Shown piece after piece: positions 16,295 to 24,030 of a stretch of DNA of 30,639 bases. Location of the stretch: contig JAYNFX010000015.1 in assembly GCA_038106885.1 (NCBI GenBank), positions 1-30,639 of the forward strand, written 5' to 3'. Position 1 is the stretch's first letter; every line of letters starts with the position of its first letter. This DNA is from UBA3537 sp038106885. GTDB lineage: Bacteria; Bacteroidota; Bacteroidia; Flavobacteriales; Flavobacteriaceae. Made by a program: the position numbers and the translations under genes. Below the pieces are notes generated by a model. It did no database searches. It was not told the DNA's origin and saw only the letters and a list, made by a program, of their open reading frames with translations.

Positions 16295-16360
16295 TCTTTT
16301 TTTTTCAATATTTTTTTGTTTTTTTGTCTGTGCTTAGTTGAATGAAAATCAAAAATAGTT

Positions 16361-16882
16361 ATGATTATTGTGTTAATAGGATATATGGGGTCTGGTAAAT
16401 CAACAGTTGGAAAAGAATTATCTAAAAAATTAAATTTCAGTTTTTTAGATCTCGATAATTATATTGAAAATAAATATAACAGTTCTGTTTCAGATATTTT
16501 TGATAATCAAGGAGAAATATATTTCAGGAAAATTGAATCAGAATGTGTAAGAGAAATTTGTGAAAAAGGTGAAAATCTTGTTTTTTCACTGGGAGGGGGG
16601 ACCCCATGTTATGGTAATACAATGACTTATCTATTAAACAGTTCTGTTATTTCAGTGTATCTAAGAGGGTCAATCAGTACTATTTTTAAAAGACTATTAA
16701 TTGATAAAAATAAGCGGCCTTTAATATCAAATATTGACGAAAATAATTTGAAGGAATTTATAGCAAAGCACTTATTTGAACGCTCAAAGTTTTATAACAA
16801 AGCTAACCACATTGTTGATATTGATTCTTTTACAACAAAACAGCTTGTTGATCGACTAAAGTTGTTGACTAAACCAATGTAA
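16361..16882 (+). CDS. aroK: Shikimate kinase
   Basis: Phosphorylates shikimate with ATP in the pathway to chorismate. The 173 residues match the family length. Walker A is GYMGSGKST (residues 7-15), the shikimate-binding DLD is at 31-33, GEIYFRKIE includes the second substrate arginine, and the phosphate-gripping loop is SLGGGTPCYGN. The lid arginine lies in NKRPLI. The ATG at 16361 begins the protein directly at the first beta strand. The 3' end overlaps the convergent phosphoribosyltransferase gene by 14 bases. No clear promoter is visible in the T-rich upstream stretch. Confidence 0.93.
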   Translation: MIIVLIGYMGSGKSTVGKELSKKLNFSFLDLDNYIENKYNSSVSDIFDNQGEIYFRKIESECVREICEKGENLVFSLGGGTPCYGNTMTYLLNSSVISVYLRGSISTIFKRLLIDKNKRPLISNIDENNLKEFIAKHLFERSKFYNKANHIVDIDSFTTKQLVDRLKLLTKPM

Positions 16883-17372
16883 CTTTTGATTTTTTTTCAG
16901 AAAATACAACTTCAACATGTTTATTAATTGAAGTTGAAAGAGATATCCCTTTGAAATCCGCTTTTACTGGATATTTTTTGTGATTTCTGTTAACTAAAAC
17001 AGCAGTTTTAAACTGTTTAAGTGGATGATCAAGAAAATGCTTAACTCCATAAATTAGTGTTGTTCCTGAGTGTAAAACATCATCCACTAACACTACTGAT
17101 TTATTTTTGTATTGCTCATGTTTTATGTTTGTTTTAACTTGATTTAATGGGTTTTTTTTGTCAATTTCTATACTACATAAGATAATTTTTATTCCAGAAA
17201 TTTTTTCAAGATTTGATTTGATTTTTTCAGCTAAAATGAATCCATTTTTTAAGATCCCAGCCAAAATAATTTCCTTTTCATTTATATTACATTCGTAAAT
17301 CTGGTAGGACATCCTAAGGATTTTGTGTTCAATTTCTAAGCTATTTAAAATACAATTTTGTGATAATGCCAT
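16869..17372 (-). CDS. PyrR-like phosphoribosyltransferase
   Basis: Type I phosphoribosyltransferase fold of 167 residues. The PRPP-binding loop is VVLVDDVLHSGTT (residues 93-105). The C-terminal part, AVLVNRNHKKYPVKADFKG, follows the pattern of PyrR (LVDRGHRELPIRADFVG), so the protein belongs near PyrR, the uracil phosphoribosyltransferase and pyrimidine regulator. Whether it regulates or catalyses is not visible, and no pyr genes are nearby. It is second in a two-gene unit after the S4-domain gene, with a 37-base gap, and overlaps aroK tail to tail. A hypoxanthine or other purine phosphoribosyltransferase is a weaker alternative. Confidence 0.8.
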   Translation of the reverse strand: MALSQNCILNSLEIEHKILRMSYQIYECNINEKEIILAGILKNGFILAEKIKSNLEKISGIKIILCSIEIDKKNPLNQVKTNIKHEQYKNKSVVLVDDVLHSGTTLIYGVKHFLDHPLKQFKTAVLVNRNHKKYPVKADFKGISLSTSINKHVEVVFSEKKSKVTLV

Positions 17373-17409
17373 AGATTTAATTTTTAATTTTAGTCTAGAG
17401 TTAGTTTTG

Positions 17410-17784
17410 CTAATATTTTTCAGAGTCTAAATAGTCTTCAATATCTCTCCTGTCTTTTTTAGTTGGACGACCAGAGCCTTTCTTAATGTAATATTCTTTA
17501 GAAAGATTTGAGAGTTCTTTTACCTCAAACTCGCTTTTTGGAGTAGTATCAACTCTATAAAGATCTGTTAATTTAGATCCAACTCTACTTTTTGGTATAT
17601 CTATAATTGTTAAACTATAATTAATTTGACTTTTTCTTACTGTAAGTTTTTCATTTGGATAAACTTCACGACTTGGTTTTATTGACTTATTGTTAACTTT
17701 AACATGACCTTTTTTACAAGCATTTGTTGCCAATGTTCTAGTTTTAAAGTAACGTAAGCTCCATAGAAATTTATCAACTCTCAT
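17410..17784 (-). CDS. S4-domain RNA-binding protein, Hsp15 (HslR) family
   Basis: 124 residues. The S4 RNA-binding fold occupies about residues 1-65 (MRVDKFLWSLRYFKTRTLATNACKKGHVKVNN, read in short: RVDKFLW, then KTRTLA, then GHVKVNN). The rest is a basic, charged tail ending GRPTKKDRRDIEDYL, typical of Hsp15. In E. coli, Hsp15 binds 50S subunits that carry a stalled peptidyl-tRNA and helps recycle them; the same role is inferred here. It has a strong promoter at 17814-17843 and is followed by the PyrR-like gene. Confidence 0.87.
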   Translation of the reverse strand: MRVDKFLWSLRYFKTRTLATNACKKGHVKVNNKSIKPSREVYPNEKLTVRKSQINYSLTIIDIPKSRVGSKLTDLYRVDTTPKSEFEVKELSNLSKEYYIKKGSGRPTKKDRRDIEDYLDSEKY

Positions 17785-17813
17785 ATTTAATTAAAATCTG
17801 TAATTGGTTTATT

Positions 17814-17843
17814 CAAAAATACTATAATATTGTATCTTGCAAA
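17814..17843 (-). promoter_or_regulatory. Promoter of the S4-domain gene
   Basis: The minus strand has TTTG (17843-17840), 18 bases, then TATTTTTG (17821-17814): exact elements with normal spacing. Transcription would start near 17809, 25 bases before the ATG. The promoter overlaps the left arm of the dyad at 17824-17860 and the likely promoter of the divergent lipoprotein gene. Confidence 0.7.
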
Positions 17844-17860
17844 TCCAAATACAATATTAT
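17824..17860. promoter_or_regulatory. 12-bp perfect dyad between divergent genes, touching the FKBP lipoprotein start
   Basis: ATAATATTGTAT (17824-17835) and ATACAATATTAT (17849-17860) are exact reverse complements separated by 13 bases. The right arm includes the first two bases of the lipoprotein ATG. A near -7 box for that gene, TATCTTG (17833-17839, one T short of TAtcTTTG), sits at the edge of the left arm, and the divergent S4 promoter overlaps it. It may be an operator serving both genes. Confidence 0.45.
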
Positions 17861-18887
17861 GAAAATCAAATTTTATATCCTTTCTATTTTCATTTTTAGT
17901 TTAATGTTTCATTCATGTGATGAAGAAGAAAGTCAATCTCAGTCTTTACCGGCACGTGATAGAACTGAACAACAATCTTCTGATTTGGATAGCTTACATA
18001 ATTATTTATCCACTCATTTTTTTAATTCAGGATATATTAATGATTTACCAACTTATCCTACAATTGATGATATTGAAATCACTCAACTTGCTGAAGGTGA
18101 GGATTTACCCGCTAATACTACCTTACTCATTGATGCAGTTGATGAAAGATCTACAATTTATGAAGAAACAAACTATACATATTACGTTCTTGAGTTAAAG
18201 GAAGGTTTAGGGAATCAACCTCACTTCACTGATCAAGTCAGAGTAAATTACGAGGGATTCCTTACAGATAATACAATTTTTGACGAATCTGTTACATCTA
18301 CTGATATAGATTTAGCTTTTTCGATTGTCGGTTGGAACAGAGTATTATCTGATTTTAAGACAGCAGATGGCTATGCTACTAATGAAGATGGAACAGTGAC
18401 ATTTAATAATTATGGTCTTGGTGTTATGTTTCTACCATCAGGTTTATCATATTTCGATAGTGCTGCACCTGGGATACCATCTTATTCGTGTTTAATATTT
18501 AAATTTGAATTACATCAGTATAAAGTTATGGATCATGACAATGATTATATTCCAACTTACATGGAAGATATTGATGGAGATCTAAATATTTTAAATGATA
18601 ATACTGACTCTGATAATTTTAATAATTTTTCAGATACTGACGATGATGGAGACGGATATAGCACATATCGCGAGGTTTATTCACTTGAAATAACAGACCA
18701 ATCTTTACAGGGATTGGAAAGTCAAATTCAAGGACTAATGCCTCTAAATTCCGATCAATTTTTCACACCTATTGAGATAGAAGATGATGGAATTTATTCA
18801 ATTAAACTCATAACATTAGAAGACACCAACGGTAATGGTATTCCAAATTATTTAGATCCAAGTGATACTGGCACTTTAGATGATTAA
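17859..18887 (+). CDS. FKBP-type peptidyl-prolyl isomerase lipoprotein with Asp-rich calcium-type repeats
   Basis: A 342-residue lipoprotein: signal segment, then lipobox MFHSC with cysteine at residue 20, so probably anchored in the envelope. The FKBP domain spans about residues 105-222 (YYVLELKEGLG, VRVNYEGFL, IFDES, GLGVMFLPSGLSYF, FKFELHQY). The usual active-site segment GWxxGL reads GWNRVL, so catalysis may be weak. After it, about residues 225-272 and again near 320, come Asp-rich loops (DHDNDYIP, DDDGDGY, DTNGNGIP) like thrombospondin type 3 calcium-binding repeats. The linker before the FKBP domain is acidic and unassigned. The gene ends 7 bases from the convergent transketolase gene. 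Its start codon is part of a perfect dyad. Confidence 0.85.
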   Translation: MKIKFYILSIFIFSLMFHSCDEEESQSQSLPARDRTEQQSSDLDSLHNYLSTHFFNSGYINDLPTYPTIDDIEITQLAEGEDLPANTTLLIDAVDERSTIYEETNYTYYVLELKEGLGNQPHFTDQVRVNYEGFLTDNTIFDESVTSTDIDLAFSIVGWNRVLSDFKTADGYATNEDGTVTFNNYGLGVMFLPSGLSYFDSAAPGIPSYSCLIFKFELHQYKVMDHDNDYIPTYMEDIDGDLNILNDNTDSDNFNNFSDTDDDGDGYSTYREVYSLEITDQSLQGLESQIQGLMPLNSDQFFTPIEIEDDGIYSIKLITLEDTNGNGIPNYLDPSDTGTLDD

Positions 18888-18894
18888 TTGTTTT

Positions 18895-19848
18895 CTACTT
18901 TCTTGCGATCACTTTCTTAGATTTCATTGTTATTGCATGGCTATCTAATCCATATTTTTTCATTAGTTCAGATGGTGTTCCTGACTCACCAAAAGTATCA
19001 TTAGTTGCAACAAATTCTTGTGGTACTGGGTTATTTAAAGCTAAAACTCTAGATATGCTTTCACCCAAGCCACCATAATAATTATGTTCTTCTGCGCTTA
19101 CTAAACATCCTGTTTTTGATACAGATTTTAAAATTGCATCTTCATCAAGAGGTTTTATGGTATGAATATTAATGACTTCAGCTGATATCCCCATAGAATT
19201 TAGTTCTTTAGATGCTTCCAGAGCTTCCCAAACCAAGTGACCAGTAGCTACAATGGTAACGTCTGATCCATCAGTTAATTTAACTGCTTTTCCAATCTCA
19301 AAATTTTGATCTTTAGGAGTGAAAACAGGAACAGCTGGACGTCCAAAACGAAGATATACTGGGCCAAAATGTTCTGCGATTGCCATTGTTGCTGCTTTAG
19401 TTTGATTATAATCACAAGGATTTATCACTACCATTCCAGGCAACATTTTCATTAATCCAATATCTTCTAAAATTTGATGAGTTGCACCATCTTCACCAAG
19501 AGTAACGCCAGCATGGGATGCACATATTTTAACATTTTTTCCTGAATAAGCTATGGATTGTCTAATTTGATCATAAACACGACCGGTTGAAAAGTTTGCA
19601 AATGTTCCTGTAAATGGAATTTTACCCCCAATAGTTAACCCTGCAGCAATACCCATCATATTTGCTTCTGCAATTCCAATTTGAAAAAATCTTTCAGGGT
19701 TATCTTTTTCAAATTGATTCATTTTTAATGACCCTGTAAGGTCTGCACAAAGTGCAACAACATTAGTATTTTTATTACCAAGTTCAGTTAAGCCAGCTCC
19801 AAAACCGCTTCTTGTATCTTTTTTTTCTGTATAAGTGTAAGTTTTCAT
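18895..19848 (-). CDS. Transketolase, C-terminal subunit
   Basis: 317 residues corresponding to the pyrimidine-binding and C-terminal domains of transketolase. The sequence RFFQIGIAEANMMGIAAGL contains the conserved glutamate that activates thiamine diphosphate, and the segment around GATHQILEDIGLM is family-typical. With the partner gene just upstream it should form the enzyme of the non-oxidative pentose phosphate pathway. Splitting into two genes is normal in this phylum. It starts 15 bases after the N-terminal subunit gene. A 1-deoxyxylulose-5-phosphate synthase is excluded by the two-gene layout and these motifs. Confidence 0.9.
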   Translation of the reverse strand: MKTYTYTEKKDTRSGFGAGLTELGNKNTNVVALCADLTGSLKMNQFEKDNPERFFQIGIAEANMMGIAAGLTIGGKIPFTGTFANFSTGRVYDQIRQSIAYSGKNVKICASHAGVTLGEDGATHQILEDIGLMKMLPGMVVINPCDYNQTKAATMAIAEHFGPVYLRFGRPAVPVFTPKDQNFEIGKAVKLTDGSDVTIVATGHLVWEALEASKELNSMGISAEVINIHTIKPLDEDAILKSVSKTGCLVSAEEHNYYGGLGESISRVLALNNPVPQEFVATNDTFGESGTPSELMKKYGLDSHAITMKSKKVIARK

Positions 19849-19863
19849 GAATTTAGTTTTGAA

Positions 19864-20706
19864 TTAATAATCACCTAGTGTAACAGGATTTTGATCAAGA
19901 GCTATTTTCAGTTGATCATCATTTGGGGCTTTTCCGTGCCACGCATGTGTATGCATCATGAAATCAACACCGTTGCCCATAATTGTTTTTAAAAGGACAC
20001 ACACTGGCATTCCCTTACCAGTTTTAGATTTTGCAATCTCCATACCATTTAATATAGATTCAATATTATTTCCATTTTCAATTTCAACAACTGTCCAGTC
20101 AAATGCTTCAAATTTTGATTTAATGTTTCCCATATTTAGAACATCATCTGTTGCTCCATCTATTTGTTTCCCATTGAGATCAACGGTACATATAATGTTA
20201 TCAATTTTATTTGAACTTGCATACATAATGGCTTCCCAATTTTGACCTTCTTGTAATTCACCATCACCATGTAAACTATAGACAATATGATTATCATTAT
20301 TTAATTTTTTTGATATAGCTGCACCAATTGCAACTGACATACCTTGGCCGAGAGATCCAGAAGCTATTCTAATTCCTGGTAATCCTTCGTGAGTTGTTGG
20401 GTGACCTTGTAATCTTGAATCTAATAATCTGAAAGTGTTGAGTTCTTCGATAGGGAAATAACCAGATCTAGCCAAGACGCTATATAATACAGGTGATATG
20501 TGTCCATTAGATAGAAAAAATATATCTTCGTTCAGGCCATTCATTTCAAACTCATCTTTTTTTAACATGATTTTTGAGTAGAGAGCTACAAGGAATTCTG
20601 CGCAACCCAAAGATCCTCCAGGATGTCCAGAATTTACTTTGTGAACCATTCTTAGTATATCGCGACGAACTTGAATTACTAAATTATTGAGATGTGTAGT
20701 GGACAT
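19864..20706 (-). CDS. Transketolase, N-terminal subunit
   Basis: 280 residues equal to the thiamine-diphosphate (PP) domain. Landmarks are KVNSGHPGGSLGCAEFLVAL near the start, the diphosphate- and metal-binding HGDGELQEGQNWEA, and the asparagine of DLNGKQIDG. It is cotranscribed with the C-terminal subunit gene 15 bases downstream. A perfect promoter lies at 20730-20759 and a 15-base palindrome overlaps its -7 box, giving a leader of about 19 bases. Confidence 0.91.
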   Translation of the reverse strand: MSTTHLNNLVIQVRRDILRMVHKVNSGHPGGSLGCAEFLVALYSKIMLKKDEFEMNGLNEDIFFLSNGHISPVLYSVLARSGYFPIEELNTFRLLDSRLQGHPTTHEGLPGIRIASGSLGQGMSVAIGAAISKKLNNDNHIVYSLHGDGELQEGQNWEAIMYASSNKIDNIICTVDLNGKQIDGATDDVLNMGNIKSKFEAFDWTVVEIENGNNIESILNGMEIAKSKTGKGMPVCVLLKTIMGNGVDFMMHTHAWHGKAPNDDQLKIALDQNPVTLGDY

Positions 20707-20718
20707 TTTGTTTTAAAA

Positions 20719-20759
20719 TTTGATTGAATCAAAAATAAATTTAATTTTTAATCGTCAAA
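20719..20759 (-). promoter_or_regulatory. Transketolase promoter with an overlapping palindrome
   Basis: The minus strand has TTTG (20759-20756), 18 bases, then TATTTTTG (20737-20730). The palindrome TTTGATTGAATCAAA (20719-20733, arms of 7 around a central G) covers the end of the -7 box and the predicted start of transcription near 20725. This is a likely operator position. Confidence 0.65.
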
Positions 20760-20854
20760 ATTTTTCAGCCTCTAACTTATCATAATTTAACTAACAAATT
20801 ATTTAACTAAAAAATATCAAGTTCCAACAGTGTAAATATTTAATTTTAATAAGC

Positions 20855-20862
20855 TAACTTTG
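20855..20862 (+). promoter_or_regulatory. Promoter -7 box of the tgt operon
   Basis: TAACTTTG matches TAnnTTTG exactly. The upstream -33 region is weak (no TTG at 17-23 bases). Transcription near 20867 would give a 17-base leader to the TTG start at 20884. The TTG at 20860, which would open the longest reading frame, is inside this box. Confidence 0.5.
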
Positions 20863-20883
20863 TCTTTCATTCATTGCTTGACA

Positions 20884-22014
20884 TTGAAATTTAACTTACA
20901 TATAACTGATTCATCTACAAAAGCTCGAGCGGGTTCTTTAAAAACTGATCATGGATTGATAAAAACACCAATTTTTATGCCGGTTGGCACTCTTGCTACC
21001 GTAAAAGGTGTTCACCAAAGAGAGTTAAAAAATGATATTAATCCTGACATAATTTTAGGAAATACTTATCATTTGTTTTTAAGACCTCAAGTTCATATAA
21101 TTGAGAAAGCGGGAGGTCTACATAAATTTATGAATTGGGATAGAAATATTCTTACTGATTCTGGCGGATATCAAGTTTATTCATTATCAGCAAACAGAAA
21201 AATAAAGGAAGATGGGGTCAAATTTAGAAGTCATATTGACGGTAGTTATCATTTTTTCTCTCCAGAAAATGTTATGGAAATTCAGAGAAAAATTGGTGCA
21301 GATATAATAATGGCTTTTGATGAATGCACGCCTTATCCCTGTGATTATAATTATGCAAAAAGGTCGATGCAAATGACTCATAGATGGTTAGATCGTTGTA
21401 TTAAGCATTTGAATATCACACCATGTAAATATGATTACACTCAATCTTTTTTTCCAATCGTACAAGGAAGTGTTTATAAAGATTTGAGGAAACAATCTGC
21501 AGAATATGTAGCTAATACTAATGCAGAGGGTAATGCAATAGGCGGATTATCTGTAGGTGAGCCTGCGGAGGAAATGTACGCTATGACAGATGTAGTATGT
21601 GATATTTTACCAATTAATAAGCCTAGATATTTGATGGGTGTAGGTACACCAATAAATATTTTGGAGAATATTGCTTTGGGGATTGACATGTTTGATTGTG
21701 TGATGCCAACGAGAAATGCTAGAAATGGGATGTTATTCACTGCAAATGGAACAATTAACATTAAAAACAAGAAATGGAGCGAGGATTTCTCTCCAATTGA
21801 TGAAATGGGTATTACTTGGGTGGACACAGAATATTCAAAAGCTTATTTGAGACATTTATTCACTGTTAACGAACTTTTAGGTAAACAAATTGCTACTATT
21901 CATAACTTAGGATTTTATATGTGGTTAGTTAGAGAGGCAAGAAAGCGTATTTTAGATGGTGATTTTAAGTCATGGAAAAATATGATGATAAAAAATATGG
22001 ATAAGCGTTTATGA
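20884..22014 (+). CDS. tgt: tRNA-guanine transglycosylase
   Basis: Exchanges guanine-34 for a queuosine precursor in tRNAs with GUN anticodons. From the TTG at 20884 the protein is about 376 residues and starts MKFNLHITDSSTKARAG, the usual N-terminus; upstream TTG codons are in or just after the promoter. Family motifs are present: ETPIFMPVGT-like KTPIFMPVGT, LTDSGGYQVYSL with the catalytic aspartate, GGLSVGEP, YLMGVGTP and FDCVMPTRNARNG. The region that normally holds the zinc-binding CxCxxC reads DEMGITWVDTEYSKAYLRHL here, with no cysteine, although the later histidine (IHNL) remains. I believe this variant is shared by related flavobacteria. It heads an operon with an LptF/G permease one base after its stop. 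Confidence 0.94.
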   Translation: MKFNLHITDSSTKARAGSLKTDHGLIKTPIFMPVGTLATVKGVHQRELKNDINPDIILGNTYHLFLRPQVHIIEKAGGLHKFMNWDRNILTDSGGYQVYSLSANRKIKEDGVKFRSHIDGSYHFFSPENVMEIQRKIGADIIMAFDECTPYPCDYNYAKRSMQMTHRWLDRCIKHLNITPCKYDYTQSFFPIVQGSVYKDLRKQSAEYVANTNAEGNAIGGLSVGEPAEEMYAMTDVVCDILPINKPRYLMGVGTPINILENIALGIDMFDCVMPTRNARNGMLFTANGTINIKNKKWSEDFSPIDEMGITWVDTEYSKAYLRHLFTVNELLGKQIATIHNLGFYMWLVREARKRILDGDFKSWKNMMIKNMDKRL

Positions 22015-22015
22015 A

Positions 22016-23089
22016 ATGAAAATTTTTGATTGGTACATACTTAAGCGATATTTACTTACATTTTTTTTGATGTTATTATTGTTTATTCCTATAGGAATAA
22101 CAGTAAATTTAGCTGAAAAAATTGATAGAATATTAGAGAATAAAGTACCATTTGAAGAAGTCGCTTCATATTATTTTGATTTTACAATTTACTTTGCAAA
22201 TCTTCTTTTTCCACTATTTTTATTTCTTTCAGTTATTTGGTTTACATCTAAATTAGCAAACAATACGGAAGTTGTAGCCTTTCTAAGTTCTGGAGTTTCA
22301 TTTTCAAGGTTTTTAAGGCCTTATTTTATAGGTGGGACAATAATTGCATTAATTGCTTTGATGCTTGGAATGTATTGGGCTCCTAAAGCAAGCAAAGGAT
22401 TTAATGAATTTACTTATAAGTATTTAAAAAATAAAAAAGTTGTAGAAACACAATTTATTCACCAGCAAATTAATGATAACGAATATATTTATGTTAGTAA
22501 TTTTGATACTAAATCAATGCGCGGTAACAATTTTTCACTTGAGCATTTTGATGGTAATAAGTTGAAATATAAAATTCATGCTTCAGCTATTAGGTACATA
22601 CAAAAAGATAGCATATATAGATTATCTAACTTCTATTTAAGAAAAATCGGAGAATCAAACGATTCTATTATATTTAGACGATCAATAGATACATTATTAG
22701 GATTTGATTTATTAGATTTAACTCCACCAAATTACGTTGCTGAAACTTTAAATATTAATGAACTCTCAGATTTCATAAAAAGAGAAGAAGCTAGAGGTTC
22801 TTCAAATATTAACAGGTATAAAGTTGTGCAATATAAAAAATGGAGTTTGCCAGTTTCAGTTTACATACTAACAATAATTGCTGTTGCAGTTTCATCAATA
22901 AAGCGTCGAGGTGGTATGGGTGTTAATTTAGCATTTGGGATAATAATTGCAATGATATATGTGTTTTTTGACAAGGTCTTTGGTGTTATGGCTGAGCAAT
23001 CTGATTTTTCTCCAATAATAGCTGTATGGTTTCCAAATTTCATTTTTGGTATACTAGCTTTATACCTTTTGTATAATGCCAAACGTTAA
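22016..23089 (+). CDS. LptF/LptG-family permease (lipopolysaccharide export)
   Basis: 357 residues with the layout of YjgP/YjgQ proteins: two membrane helices near the N-terminus (FLMLLLFIPIGITV and around FPLFLFLSVIWF), a third near residue 105, a periplasmic beta domain of about 140 residues, and three C-terminal helices. The N-terminal MKIFDWYILKRYLLTF is typical. Together with LptB it would move lipopolysaccharide from the inner membrane toward the Lpt bridge. Only one such gene is visible, so LptF and LptG cannot be told apart. It starts one base after tgt and overlaps the next gene by 14 bases. Confidence 0.88.
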   Translation: MKIFDWYILKRYLLTFFLMLLLFIPIGITVNLAEKIDRILENKVPFEEVASYYFDFTIYFANLLFPLFLFLSVIWFTSKLANNTEVVAFLSSGVSFSRFLRPYFIGGTIIALIALMLGMYWAPKASKGFNEFTYKYLKNKKVVETQFIHQQINDNEYIYVSNFDTKSMRGNNFSLEHFDGNKLKYKIHASAIRYIQKDSIYRLSNFYLRKIGESNDSIIFRRSIDTLLGFDLLDLTPPNYVAETLNINELSDFIKREEARGSSNINRYKVVQYKKWSLPVSVYILTIIAVAVSSIKRRGGMGVNLAFGIIIAMIYVFFDKVFGVMAEQSDFSPIIAVWFPNFIFGILALYLLYNAKR

Positions 23090-23963
23090 ATTTAAGAATC
23101 ATTTACATTTACATTTTTTGGTTTTTATTGCTGGTTTTACAGCAATTTTAGGAGAATTAATAACAATACAGGCAATTCCTTTAGTTTGGTATAGAATGAC
23201 CATTGCTGGAATTTTGATGTTTATTTTTCTGAGATATAAAAGAATAAAGCTGAGTATTCCTTTAAATGTAAAAATTAGATTTTTTTTAGCAGGTGTAGTA
23301 ATAGCATTGCATTGGATAACATTTTTTGCAGCAATAAAGACTTCAAATATTTCTATAACATTAGCAATGTTTTCAACAGGTGCTTTTTTTGCTTCACTTA
23401 TTGAACCATTATTCTACAGGAGACGAATTATTTCATATGAAATTGTTTTTGGCCTACTCATTGTGATTGGGGTATCAATGATTGTGCAAATTGAGGGTGA
23501 ATATTTTTATGGTATTATTTTGGGAATTTTATCTGCTTTTTTGTCTTCACTTTTTGCTGTAATGAATGGTAAGTTTGTTCAGAATTATAATGCGTTAACT
23601 ATCTCTTTTTATGAATTTATTAGTGGTATTTTATTTATATCATTATTTCTGCTATTTGATAACGAAAATGGTTTTTCTTCATCTTTTTTTAATATTACAT
23701 TTAGTGATTTTATCTATCTATTAATTTTAGCATCAGTATGTACAGCATATGCTTTCATAGCTTCTGTTTATGTTATGAAACACATTACTCCATTTTCAGT
23801 TGTTCTTACTTATAACTTAGAGCCTGTTTATGGTATGATAATGGCATTTATTATCTTTCCTGATAAAGAAAAAATGCCTATCGTTTTTTATATAGGATCT
23901 TCACTGATTATTTTGACAGTTTTATTGAATGCTATCATTAAATACACCAAAAACAAAAATTAA
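23076..23963 (+). CDS. EamA/DMT-family transporter
   Basis: 295 hydrophobic residues with about ten membrane helices in two EamA repeats; the second starts near residue 150 (YGIILGILSAFLSSLFAVMNGKF). The conserved PLVWYRMTIAGILMF in the first repeat and the proline-containing VVLTYNLEPVYGMIMAF in the second are typical of drug/metabolite exporters. The substrate is unknown. The gene overlaps the LptF/G gene by 14 bases and is the last of the tgt operon; the function may be unrelated to its neighbours. Confidence 0.87.
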   Translation: MPNVKFKNHLHLHFLVFIAGFTAILGELITIQAIPLVWYRMTIAGILMFIFLRYKRIKLSIPLNVKIRFFLAGVVIALHWITFFAAIKTSNISITLAMFSTGAFFASLIEPLFYRRRIISYEIVFGLLIVIGVSMIVQIEGEYFYGIILGILSAFLSSLFAVMNGKFVQNYNALTISFYEFISGILFISLFLLFDNENGFSSSFFNITFSDFIYLLILASVCTAYAFIASVYVMKHITPFSVVLTYNLEPVYGMIMAFIIFPDKEKMPIVFYIGSSLIILTVLLNAIIKYTKNKN

Positions 23964-23995
23964 CTTTTTAAATTAATCAAAAAAGATAAAGTTCA

Positions 23996-24003
23996 TATAT
24001 TTG
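23996..24003 (+). promoter_or_regulatory. Promoter -7 box of accA
   Basis: TATATTTG is an exact TAnnTTTG match, 27 bases before the ATG at 24031. The -33 region is T-rich (CTTTTT near 23964-23969) but lacks a TTG. Confidence 0.5.
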
Positions 24004-24030
24004 TAGCTCATACTAACCTATAAACTTTTT

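Noticed and set aside
20719..20733. FNR-type binding site at the transketolase promoter
   Set aside because: The half-sites TTGAT and ATCAA are three bases apart rather than four, so it is recorded only as an unassigned palindrome.
20860..20883. TTG at 20860 as the tgt start
   Set aside because: It is the end of the promoter box TAACTTTG, and the extra residues do not match the family N-terminus; TTG at 20884 does.
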